Below, piece after piece: positions 1 through 5,517 of a stretch of DNA of 5,517 nt (its first letter is position 1; each line of letters opens with the position of its first letter). Made by a program: the position numbers and the translations under genes. The notes below the pieces were generated by a model. That model searched no databases. It saw only the letters and a list, made by a program, of their open reading frames with translations, and was not told the origin of the DNA. Source of the stretch: Chloroflexota bacterium. Its GTDB lineage: Bacteria; Chloroflexota; Dehalococcoidia; E44-bin15. The stretch is taken from NCBI GenBank assembly GCA_015222405.1, contig JADFVG010000164.1, positions 1-5,517 of the forward strand. Reading direction: 5' to 3'.

Positions 1-41
1 CTGCTCTCAATCCTTGCTTGCACCTATTGCTTTACTAAGCG

Positions 42-650
42 TTAGGTTTTACCCTCCGTCTTGCCCAAGATTTCGTCCACCAGGCCGTATTCCATCGCAT
101 CCTCGGCGCTGAGGTAATAGTCGCGATCGGTGTCGTGGGTGACCTTCTCTAAAGTTTGACCGGTGTGCTTGACGATGATAGCGCGGAGCTTCTGCTGCAT
201 ACGTATGATCTCGCGGGCAGCGATCTCTATATCTGCCGCCTGCCCCTGAGCACCGCCCACAGGCTGGTGCATGTGGATGGTTGAGTTGGGAAGGGCGTAG
301 CGCTTGCCCTTGGCCCCAGAGCAGAGAAGCAGGGTGCCCATACTGGCGGCCAAGCCGACGCAGATAGTGGAGACATCGCAACGGATGAGCTGCATGGTGT
401 CGTAGATTGCCAGCCCAGCGCTGATCAGCCCGCCAGGACAGTGAACGTAAAGGCTAATATCTTTGTCTGGGTCCTCCCGTTCCAGATAGAGGAGCTGGGC
501 CACGATGAGATTCGCCACCTGGTCGCTGATGGGATTACCAAGAAACACTATCCGCTCCTTGAGGAGCAGGGAGAATATATCGAAGGCACGCTCCCCCCTG
601 GCACCAGTCTCGATCACCATCGGTATTATGCCCTTAGGTAAACCTTCCAT
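42..650 (-). CDS. clpP: ATP-dependent Clp protease proteolytic subunit ClpP
   Basis: Serine peptidase subunit (family S14) of the cytoplasmic Clp protease. Fourteen copies form a barrel that degrades proteins unfolded by a partner ATPase such as ClpX or ClpA/ClpC. The 202-residue product has the usual family length and no obvious truncation. The catalytic triad is visible: Ser103 in GLAASMG, His128 in MHQP and Asp177 in DTDRD. Each is offset by +5 from the E. coli precursor numbering (98, 123, 172). The oxyanion-hole loop reads HCPGG at 70-74, where SPGG is usual. The GAQGQAADIEI segment (133-143) begins the handle helix. The ATG at 650 is chosen because GGAGGAGG lies just upstream; the internal Met11 has no ribosome binding site. 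The gene follows tig by 12 nt and should be co-transcribed and translationally coupled with it. A short N-terminal propeptide is likely, but its cleavage site cannot be read with confidence. The stop is TAA. Confidence 0.97.
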   Translation of the reverse strand: MEGLPKGIIPMVIETGARGERAFDIFSLLLKERIVFLGNPISDQVANLIVAQLLYLEREDPDKDISLYVHCPGGLISAGLAIYDTMQLIRCDVSTICVGLAASMGTLLLCSGAKGKRYALPNSTIHMHQPVGGAQGQAADIEIAAREIIRMQQKLRAIIVKHTGQTLEKVTHDTDRDYYLSAEDAMEYGLVDEILGKTEGKT

Positions 651-652
651 CG

Positions 653-660
653 CCTCCTCC
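653..660 (-). promoter_or_regulatory. clpP ribosome binding site
   Basis: GGAGGAGG on the minus strand, preceded by AA plus the last A of the tig stop codon, so the run AAAGGAGG is nearly complementary to the 16S 3' end. It lies within the 12-nt tig-clpP gap. A ribosome ending tig would sit directly on it, which points to translational coupling. It also fixes the clpP start at 650. Confidence 0.85.
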
Positions 661-662
661 TT

Positions 663-1955
663 TCACTCTTTAGTAGATTCAGCAGTAGGTTCAGTTTCGC
701 CCCCCTGGGCGATCTCCGCTAGCCGTTTGATCGTATTTCTAGTAAGCAGTGTCTGCTCCAAGGACTGGCGAGCGGCCACAGAGTTGAAGAGCCTTCTTAG
801 CTCCTCCCCCTTTTCCCCTGCGCCCTTCGCCATGGCCTCCACCTCTTCCTCAACTTCGGCTTCGGTCACCTCGATCTTCTCCTCATCAGCCACCTTGCCC
901 AAAATGAGGGCGCGCGTGATCCTGTTTACCGCTAGAGGGCGAAGCTCCCCTCTCAGCTCCTCCTCGCTTTTGCCCCTGTTCTTGATCCGCTCCTCCAGGC
1001 TTCTCTCCCTCTCCTTGATGAGGCGATCGATCTCACCCTCGACCAAAACAGGAGGGAAATCTGTCTTGGAAAGCTCAACTAGGGCCTCTATCGCCTTCTC
1101 CTCAAGGCGCCTCCTTTCCCTCTCCTCGGCTATAGTCTTTAGATCTGAAGCTACACGCTGGTGTAGTGATTCCAGGGTTTCGAAGCCCTGGCCTAGGCTC
1201 TTGGCGAACTCATCATCGAGCTCAGGCAGGTTCTTCTCCTTGATCTCACTGACCAGCACCTTAAACCGATATTCTTTGCCTGCAAATTGGCCTGGATCAT
1301 AATCGTCAGGAAAAGAAAGGGAGAACTCCTTCTCCTGCTCCTTCTCCAGTCCCTCCAGTTGCTCCCAAAATCCGGGAACGGGAAAGGGCGATCCTTCGAG
1401 CACCTGGTACTGAAGCTCCCTTCTATCCAAAGCAGGCTTATCGTCAATGCTTCCCTCTACTTCTATGGTCACCAGATCGCCCAACTGGACTGGGCGCTCC
1501 GTTGGCTGCCATGGGGCCTGCTGGTAGCGAATCTGCTCCACAACCTTATCCACTTCCCCCTCATCGACCTCCACTGGCTCGGGGTCAACTCTAATCTGGC
1601 GATAATCCCCCAGTTCCACCGTGGGACGGACAGGGACGGTAACCTTAAAGATCAGGGGGTCTTTTTGAGTGATATCAATTTCGGGCTCAGCGATGGCATC
1701 GATCTCCTGCTCCTCAAGGGCTCGAGAATAAAGCTGGGAAACCAGATGCTGTACTGCCTCATCAAGGAGCACCTCTTTACCAACATAGCGTTCCACCATT
1801 GCCCGGGGCGCCTTCCCCCTTCTAAAGCCGGGAATATCGGTCGTCTTCACCAAATAACGGTATGCCTCTTCTAGGGCGGACTCGACCTCCTCAGACTCGG
1901 CTTCAATGTTCAGGACAACCTGGCTATTTTCAATTTTCTCCGAAGTTACCTTCAC
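663..1955 (-). CDS. tig: Trigger factor (ribosome-associated chaperone, peptidyl-prolyl isomerase)
   Basis: Cytoplasmic chaperone that docks at the ribosomal exit tunnel and shields nascent chains. The 430-residue product matches the family's usual length. The N-terminal ribosome-binding domain (about 1-115) carries the signature GFRRGKAPR at 43-51, the loop that contacts ribosomal protein L23. The FKBP-like isomerase domain (about 150-240) contains VPGF at 193-196 and SFPDDY at 214-219. The C-terminal part (about 245-415) is helical, highly charged and rich in Glu/Arg, as expected for the substrate-cradling arms, and ends in an acidic tail. The start is a GTG at 1955 with GGAGG four bases upstream. 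The N-terminal sequence MKVTSEKIENSQVVL aligns with the family start, so no other start is likely. The gene has its own predicted promoter and is followed 12 nt later by clpP, a common pairing in bacteria. The stop is TGA. Confidence 0.97.
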   Translation of the reverse strand: MKVTSEKIENSQVVLNIEAESEEVESALEEAYRYLVKTTDIPGFRRGKAPRAMVERYVGKEVLLDEAVQHLVSQLYSRALEEQEIDAIAEPEIDITQKDPLIFKVTVPVRPTVELGDYRQIRVDPEPVEVDEGEVDKVVEQIRYQQAPWQPTERPVQLGDLVTIEVEGSIDDKPALDRRELQYQVLEGSPFPVPGFWEQLEGLEKEQEKEFSLSFPDDYDPGQFAGKEYRFKVLVSEIKEKNLPELDDEFAKSLGQGFETLESLHQRVASDLKTIAEERERRRLEEKAIEALVELSKTDFPPVLVEGEIDRLIKERERSLEERIKNRGKSEEELRGELRPLAVNRITRALILGKVADEEKIEVTEAEVEEEVEAMAKGAGEKGEELRRLFNSVAARQSLEQTLLTRNTIKRLAEIAQGGETEPTAESTKE

Positions 1956-1959
1956 TTTT

Positions 1960-1964
1960 CCTCC
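1960..1964 (-). promoter_or_regulatory. tig ribosome binding site
   Basis: GGAGG on the minus strand, separated by AAAA from the GTG start at 1955. It decides the non-ATG start. It begins only 5 nt after the end of the predicted -10 box, so a transcript from that promoter may lack part of it. Confidence 0.75.
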
Positions 1965-1969
1965 GTTAG

Positions 1970-1997
1970 ATTATAGCACGAAAATGAGCCTTGTCCA
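1970..1997 (-). promoter_or_regulatory. Predicted sigma-70 promoter for tig-clpP (extended -10)
   Basis: On the minus strand, a perfect TATAAT at 1975-1970 is preceded by TGC, an extended -10 motif. Upstream, after a 16-bp spacer, is TGGACA at 1997-1992, which matches the -35 consensus at five of six positions. It lies in the 55-nt gap after the substrate-binding protein gene. This suggests that tig and clpP are transcribed on their own, with or without read-through from upstream. The usual start point, 7 nt past the -10, would fall near 1963, giving a leader of only about 8 nt. The call rests on motif match only. Confidence 0.6.
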
Positions 1998-2010
1998 AGC
2001 AGACTGCCCA

Positions 2011-3585
2011 TTATTTGACCCAAATATCCTTGAGATAAGGGATGACCATTGGTGCAGCGAAGAAGCCCTCGACATAGGGCTTGACCAGAAGATAGTCCTG
2101 GCTGAAGGAAAGAGGCAGGCAGGGGGCCTCATTGACGATGATCGTTTCCACCTCCTGGTATATGGCGAGCCGGGTATCAAAATCGCTTTCCGTCCTCGCC
2201 GCCTCCAGCAGCCGATCGACATCGGGATTGCTGTAGGCGGTATGGTTCTCCACGCTCTGGCTGTGGAACAGGACGTCGAGGAAATTCTGCGGATCAGGGT
2301 AGTCGGCGAGCCACCCAGTTTCAAAGACCTGAAGCCTATGCTCCCTCATTTCATCAAGAAAGTCCCCCCACTCCAGCCCTTCGATCTCCACCTCCACCCC
2401 CAGGTTTTCCTGCCACATCCACGCTATCGCTGTGACAACAGCAGAAACATAGCCGCCACTACCCGTGACAGTAAAGACGATAGGCGGTAACTGGGAGATA
2501 TCGCCGTAGCTCGACTCAGCAATGAGCTGTTGCGCCCTTTCCACATCGTAGCCCAGCCCTTCCATACCTTCATTATACCCCGGCATTCCAGGGGGAAGGA
2601 TGCCAGCAGCCGGTGAAACGAGTTCCTTGAGCAATATCTCGATGAGCTTATCCTTGTCCACAGCATGGCAGAAGGCCTGGCGGACCTTGACATCATCGAG
2701 GGGGGGGACTGAGGTATTAAATCCGATATACCAGACCAGAAGCTGGGGGGCGATAACCAGCTCATCGTGCAATGGGTTAGTGGGGTCAAGAACCCTTTCG
2801 ATGTTCCCAGTGCCTACTGAGGTTATGTCAAGCTCGCCATTCTCGTACATCATCATTGGGTTGCCGATAAGGTGGAAGGTCACCCTATGCAGCTTGGCCA
2901 TGCCCCGGTAGAAGAGCACAGTCCGCTCGAGGACGATCTCCTGCCCCTCTGTCCACTCTTCGAGTTTGAAGGGGCCCGTTCCATTGGGATTTTTGGTCCA
3001 GTCGGCTCCGGATTCCACATTTTTGCGGTCGACAACAAAAGCGGTGGGGTGCGTTAGTTTTGACAGGAAGTAGGCTTTGGGGGCATCGATGGTGATCTCC
3101 AGGGTCTCATCGTCAATCACCCTGACCCCGCTGATCTCTTCTGCCTCGCCCTTGAGCTTCTCCTTGACTCCCACAATGTCGCCGAGGTAGGTCTCAGCCA
3201 CGGGGGACCGGGTCTCTGGGTCGGCGGCACGCTCCAAGGAATACTTGAAATCGTTGGCTGTTACCTCTCTGCCATCGTGGAACATGACCTCGTGGCGGAG
3301 GTGAAAGGTATAGGTCTTGCCATCGGGGCTGATGTCCCAACTCTCGGCAATATCAGGAACGACCTCTAGGTCATGATTCAGGGTCACCAGACCGCTGAAG
3401 ATCTCCACGATGTAGCTTCCTGAGACGGCATCACCACAGAGGGCGGGGTCCAGGGTGGTGGGTTCAGTGCCAAATAGGTCTAACTCCCTGCCGCCGGGCG
3501 TTTGCAGACAACCTGGGGCCAGAGCGGCCAAAGCAAAAACAAAGACCATCGCCACAAGGGCAATGGCAGTTCTTCTCATCGGCAT
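2011..3585 (-). CDS. ABC transporter substrate-binding lipoprotein, family 5 (oligopeptide/dipeptide/nickel type)
   Basis: Extracytoplasmic solute-binding protein of the OppA/DppA family (SBP_bac_5), which captures peptides or similar ligands and delivers them to an ABC permease. With the start at 3585 it has 524 residues, typical of the family. The N-terminus is a signal peptide: MPMRR, a hydrophobic stretch to about residue 23, then APGC, where Cys26 is the probable lipid-anchored residue. The lipobox is imperfect, with Ala and Pro at -3 and -2. Family hallmarks are EPTTLDPA (41-48), VPDIAESWDISPDGKTYTF (76-94), NGTGPFKLEEW (201-211), a VRQAFCHAVD helix (301-310) and ADYPDPQNFLD (427-437). 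The start at 3585 is preferred because AGAGG lies four bases upstream and gives a short basic n-region. A GTG at 3651 overlapping the aspS stop, and an ATG at 3609, are open alternatives. No permease or ATPase gene is present nearby. The ligand cannot be inferred. An 8-cytosine run interrupts the coding strand near 2700-2707, but the frame is intact. Confidence 0.9.
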   Translation of the reverse strand: MPMRRTAIALVAMVFVFALAALAPGCLQTPGGRELDLFGTEPTTLDPALCGDAVSGSYIVEIFSGLVTLNHDLEVVPDIAESWDISPDGKTYTFHLRHEVMFHDGREVTANDFKYSLERAADPETRSPVAETYLGDIVGVKEKLKGEAEEISGVRVIDDETLEITIDAPKAYFLSKLTHPTAFVVDRKNVESGADWTKNPNGTGPFKLEEWTEGQEIVLERTVLFYRGMAKLHRVTFHLIGNPMMMYENGELDITSVGTGNIERVLDPTNPLHDELVIAPQLLVWYIGFNTSVPPLDDVKVRQAFCHAVDKDKLIEILLKELVSPAAGILPPGMPGYNEGMEGLGYDVERAQQLIAESSYGDISQLPPIVFTVTGSGGYVSAVVTAIAWMWQENLGVEVEIEGLEWGDFLDEMREHRLQVFETGWLADYPDPQNFLDVLFHSQSVENHTAYSNPDVDRLLEAARTESDFDTRLAIYQEVETIIVNEAPCLPLSFSQDYLLVKPYVEGFFAAPMVIPYLKDIWVK

Positions 3586-3589
3586 CTTT

Positions 3590-3594
3590 CCTCT
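3590..3594 (-). promoter_or_regulatory. Ribosome binding site favouring start 3585 of the substrate-binding protein
   Basis: AGAGG on the minus strand, separated by AAAG from the ATG at 3585. The same 4-nt spacing is seen for aspS and tig here, which supports this start over the GTG at 3651 and the ATG at 3609. Part of the site can pair with a complementary stretch near the aspS stop. Confidence 0.55.
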
Positions 3595-3638
3595 ACGGCG
3601 ATTCACCATCCCCCTGGCCTTCCTCCACATCTGTAGAG
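3591..3638 (-). promoter_or_regulatory. Possible long-loop hairpin masking the SBP ribosome binding site
   Basis: On the minus strand, CTCTAC (3638-3633), just after the aspS stop codon, is the exact reverse complement of GTAGAG (3596-3591), which overlaps the Shine-Dalgarno sequence of the substrate-binding protein. A G-U pair extends it to seven. The enclosed loop is 36 nt. A ribosome finishing aspS would cover the first arm. A six-base match over such a loop can arise by chance, so this is a hypothesis. Confidence 0.25.
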
Positions 3639-3643
3639 AGCCT

Positions 3644-5413
3644 TCATTCACGCCTCAGCCTGAGATGCAACTCCCTGAGCTGCTCCTCCGATACTGGAGA
3701 GGGGGCGTCGAACATCATATCCATGGCGCTCTGGTTCTTGGGGAAGGGGATCACATCCCTGATGGTCTCCTCTCCAGCGAGGATCATCACCACTCGGTCG
3801 ATTCCAGGGGCGATGCCGCCGTGGGGTGGGGCACCGTATTCAAAGGCTTCAAGCAGGTGTCCGAACCTCTGTGTCACCTCTTCCTTCCCATATCCCAATA
3901 GGCGGAATACCTTCTCCTGTAGCTCACGCTTATGGATCCTGATGCTGCCGCTGGAAAGCTCACAGCCATTACACACCAGGTCGTAATGCTTGGCATGCAC
4001 CCTCTCTGGGGCGGTATCCAGCAGGGGGATATCCTCATCCTTCGGTGCAGTGAAGGGGTGATGCATCGGCTCCCATCTTCCTTCCTCCTCGCTCCACTCC
4101 AGGAGGGGATAATCGAGGATGAAGCAGAAGACGAGGAGGTTGGGGTCGGCAAGTTCGAGGCGACGGGCCACTTCCAGGCGCAGGGCACTGAGTGCCCCTT
4201 CCACCACACTGGCTTTGCCGGCAACGATAAGGAGGAGGTCGCCTTCCTTAGCCTCAAACCTGGCTGCCATCTCCCCGGTCTGCTCTCGGGTCAGGAATCT
4301 GGCGGCAACAGACTTTGCCTGTTCTTTCTCCGGGGCAAGGGGCAAGGTAACCAATCCCTGGGCACCGCGAGCCTGAACAAACTCAGCCAGCTCCTCAAGC
4401 TGGCGCCGTGAGTAATGGGCGCAACCGGGGGCACATATCCCTTTCACCTTGCCTCCATCCTCAAGGGCGGTGCGAAAGACGGCGAAATCGGATTGAGCAG
4501 CGATGTCCGATAAATCCCTGATCTCGACACCAAAGCGGAGGTCGGGCTTATCTATGCCGTAGCGCTCCATGGCATCAAGATAGGAGAGGCGGGGGAAAGG
4601 CGTCATCACCCTCATGCTCGGCTTGACATTCTCCACCAGAGCGATGAAAAGCTCCTCCATCAGGCTGAGGATGTCCTCCTCATCGATAAAGCTCATCTCG
4701 AGGTCAAGCTGGGTGAATTCTGGCTGGCGGTCGGCGCGCAGGTCCTCGTCACGGAAGCACCTTGCTATCTGGAAGTACTTCTCAAAGCCAGCCACCATGA
4801 GGAGCTGCTTTAGCTGCTGCGGAGACTGGGGCAGGGCATAGAACCTCCCGGGATGGAGTCGGCTCGGCACCAGATAGTCCCGTGCCCCTTCAGGGGTGCT
4901 CTTGATCAGAATCGGGGTCTCAATCTCGATGAAGCCCTTGGCATCGAGAAAATCACGGATAAACTTTATCACGCGGTGGCGAAGGATTATGTTGTCCCTC
5001 ATCCGCCCACGGCGCAGGTCGAGATAGCGATACTTGAGGCGAAGGTTCTCATCGACCTCTACATCCTCACTTACGTCAAAGGGAGGGGTCTTGGAGGGGT
5101 TAAGGATTTCTACCTCCTCAGCGATAACCTCCACCTCGCCCGTGGCCAGCTTCGGGTTCTCCGTTCCCGGGGGGCGCTTCGCCACTTCACCTGTAACCTT
5201 CACCACGTATTCATGGCGCAGCTTGGTGGCTACCTTATGCCCCCCCTCGGACACATCAGGATTGAACACCACCTGCACCAGCCCCTCTCGATCCCGCAAA
5301 TCGATGAATACCAGCCCCCCGTGATCCCTCCTCCGATGCACCCAGCCGGCAAGGGTCACCTTCTGCCCCACATTGTTCTTGGTTAGCTCTCCGCAACTAT
5401 AGGTCTTGAGCAT
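3644..5413 (-). CDS. aspS: Aspartyl-tRNA synthetase (bacterial type, probably non-discriminating)
   Basis: Class IIb aminoacyl-tRNA synthetase that activates aspartate with ATP and attaches it to tRNA-Asp in the cytoplasm. The 589 residues are normal for the bacterial type. Domains in order: an OB-fold anticodon-binding domain (about 1-110, with GWVHRRRDHGG at 23-33), the class II core with motif 1 (about 160-183, TPEGARDYLVPS), the QSPQQLKQ loop (196-203) and motif 2 (FRDEDLRADRQPEFTQLD, 220-237), then the bacterial GAD insertion (about 295-420), and finally motif 3 (GIAPGIDRVVM, 533-543, with Arg540). All expected catalytic motifs are present. His31 and Gly83 match positions reported for non-discriminating AspRS, which also charges tRNA-Asn. 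The start at 5413 is chosen because GGAGG lies four bases upstream and the protein then begins MLKTYSCGEL, as in homologues. An upstream in-frame TTG at 5467 falls inside the promoter. First gene of the leftward cluster. Confidence 0.97.
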   Translation of the reverse strand: MLKTYSCGELTKNNVGQKVTLAGWVHRRRDHGGLVFIDLRDREGLVQVVFNPDVSEGGHKVATKLRHEYVVKVTGEVAKRPPGTENPKLATGEVEVIAEEVEILNPSKTPPFDVSEDVEVDENLRLKYRYLDLRRGRMRDNIILRHRVIKFIRDFLDAKGFIEIETPILIKSTPEGARDYLVPSRLHPGRFYALPQSPQQLKQLLMVAGFEKYFQIARCFRDEDLRADRQPEFTQLDLEMSFIDEEDILSLMEELFIALVENVKPSMRVMTPFPRLSYLDAMERYGIDKPDLRFGVEIRDLSDIAAQSDFAVFRTALEDGGKVKGICAPGCAHYSRRQLEELAEFVQARGAQGLVTLPLAPEKEQAKSVAARFLTREQTGEMAARFEAKEGDLLLIVAGKASVVEGALSALRLEVARRLELADPNLLVFCFILDYPLLEWSEEEGRWEPMHHPFTAPKDEDIPLLDTAPERVHAKHYDLVCNGCELSSGSIRIHKRELQEKVFRLLGYGKEEVTQRFGHLLEAFEYGAPPHGGIAPGIDRVVMILAGEETIRDVIPFPKNQSAMDMMFDAPSPVSEEQLRELHLRLRRE

Positions 5414-5417
5414 AAAG

Positions 5418-5422
5418 CCTCC
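5418..5422 (-). promoter_or_regulatory. aspS ribosome binding site
   Basis: GGAGG on the minus strand, separated by CTTT from the ATG at 5413. It excludes the longer reading frame that opens with TTG at 5467. Confidence 0.8.
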
Positions 5423-5437
5423 ATAATTAACAGATGG

Positions 5438-5467
5438 ATTATAGCTTATAAGTGGGTGCTTTTTCAA
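5438..5467 (-). promoter_or_regulatory. Predicted sigma-70 promoter for aspS
   Basis: On the minus strand, TTGAAA (5467-5462) is separated by 18 bp from a perfect TATAAT (5443-5438). Transcription would begin near 5431, giving a leader of about 18 nt that contains the ribosome binding site. No riboswitch, T-box or attenuator would fit in so short a leader, so aspS looks to be regulated, if at all, only at initiation. Confidence 0.65.
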
Positions 5468-5484
5468 TCAACATTAGCTAGCCT

Positions 5485-5513
5485 TTGAAGCGTCTCGTAA
5501 AAGGGGGTATAAT
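5485..5513 (+). promoter_or_regulatory. Predicted divergent sigma-70 promoter reading out of the window
   Basis: On the plus strand, TTGAAG (5485-5490) is followed after 17 bp by a perfect TATAAT (5508-5513). The start point would lie near 5520, just past the window edge. This suggests that a gene or RNA transcribed rightward begins beyond the window, back to back with aspS. The two -35 boxes are only 17 bp apart. Confidence 0.55.
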
Positions 5514-5517
5514 AGTA

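Noticed and set aside
1..41. Start of clpX or another gene, or a terminator, downstream of clpP
   Set aside because: No convincing ribosome binding site with a start codon and no stem with a T-run is visible in these 41 bases. A GTG near 20-22 on the minus strand opens a frame to the edge but has only a weak upstream sequence.
505..1302. 265-codon plus-strand open frame opposite tig
   Set aside because: The translation is an unnatural Ser-rich sequence produced by the antisense of the Glu/Arg-rich trigger factor coding strand. tig is unmistakable on the other strand and no ribosome binding site precedes this frame.
1287..1874. 195-codon plus-strand open frame opposite the 5' part of tig
   Set aside because: It is entirely antisense to conserved trigger factor coding sequence, matches no recognisable family, and is explained by codon bias of tig.
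1990..1999. Palindrome CTTGTCCAAG between the SBP gene and tig as a terminator or operator
   Set aside because: Four-base arms with a two-base centre and no following T-run do not make a terminator. It overlaps the tig -35 box, so an operator is conceivable, but nothing else supports it.
1906..2490. 194-codon plus-strand open frame spanning the tig start and the SBP 3' end
   Set aside because: It lies opposite two well-supported genes and their junction, shows no recognisable motif and would run through the tig promoter.
5414..5467. N-terminal extension of AspRS from a TTG at 5467
   Set aside because: The TTG is part of the predicted -35 box, so the mRNA would begin downstream of it. GGAGG plus ATG at 5413 and the family-typical N-terminus give a better start.
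5414..5517. HrcA/CIRCE or other heat-shock operator, T-box or riboswitch upstream of aspS or tig
   Set aside because: No long inverted repeat resembling CIRCE was seen here or in the SBP-tig gap, and the predicted leaders are too short to hold a riboswitch or T-box.

Overview
The window holds four complete genes, all on the minus strand and tightly packed. In transcription order they are aspS (aspartyl-tRNA synthetase), a lipoprotein substrate-binding protein of the peptide/nickel ABC transporter family 5, tig (trigger factor) and clpP (Clp protease proteolytic subunit). Base composition is moderately GC-rich by eye. The ClpP and trigger factor sequences have the look of Chloroflexota (Dehalococcoidia-like) proteins, for example the ClpP stretch around IHMHQPVGGAQGQAADIEIAAREI. 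That lineage call is from memory of the families, not from a search, and should be held loosely.

Layout from right to left: positions 5414-5517 are a short intergenic region with a good sigma-70-type promoter for aspS facing left and a second promoter of similar quality facing right, out of the window. aspS ends at 3644. A 58-nt gap leads to the substrate-binding protein if its start is at 3585, which is the best start by ribosome binding site and signal peptide. It ends at 2011. The 55-nt gap before tig carries a strong extended -10 promoter that sits almost on top of the tig ribosome binding site. tig ends at 663, and clpP follows after 12 nt with a very strong Shine-Dalgarno sequence, so tig and clpP form a translationally tight pair. 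The last 41 nt (1-41) show no start of a further gene and no terminator.

Functionally this is mostly housekeeping. AspRS charges tRNA, and its anticodon-binding domain carries His and Gly at the positions linked to non-discriminating AspRS. Trigger factor meets nascent chains at the ribosome exit. ClpP degrades proteins handed over by a Clp ATPase that is not in the window. The odd member is the orphan substrate-binding lipoprotein, which has no permease or ATPase gene beside it. I found no sign of a new defence system, mobile element, CRISPR array, RNA gene or other exotic system. The points worth a second look are the divergent promoters, the nearly leaderless tig transcript, a possible coupling hairpin at the aspS/SBP junction and the AspRS specificity residues.
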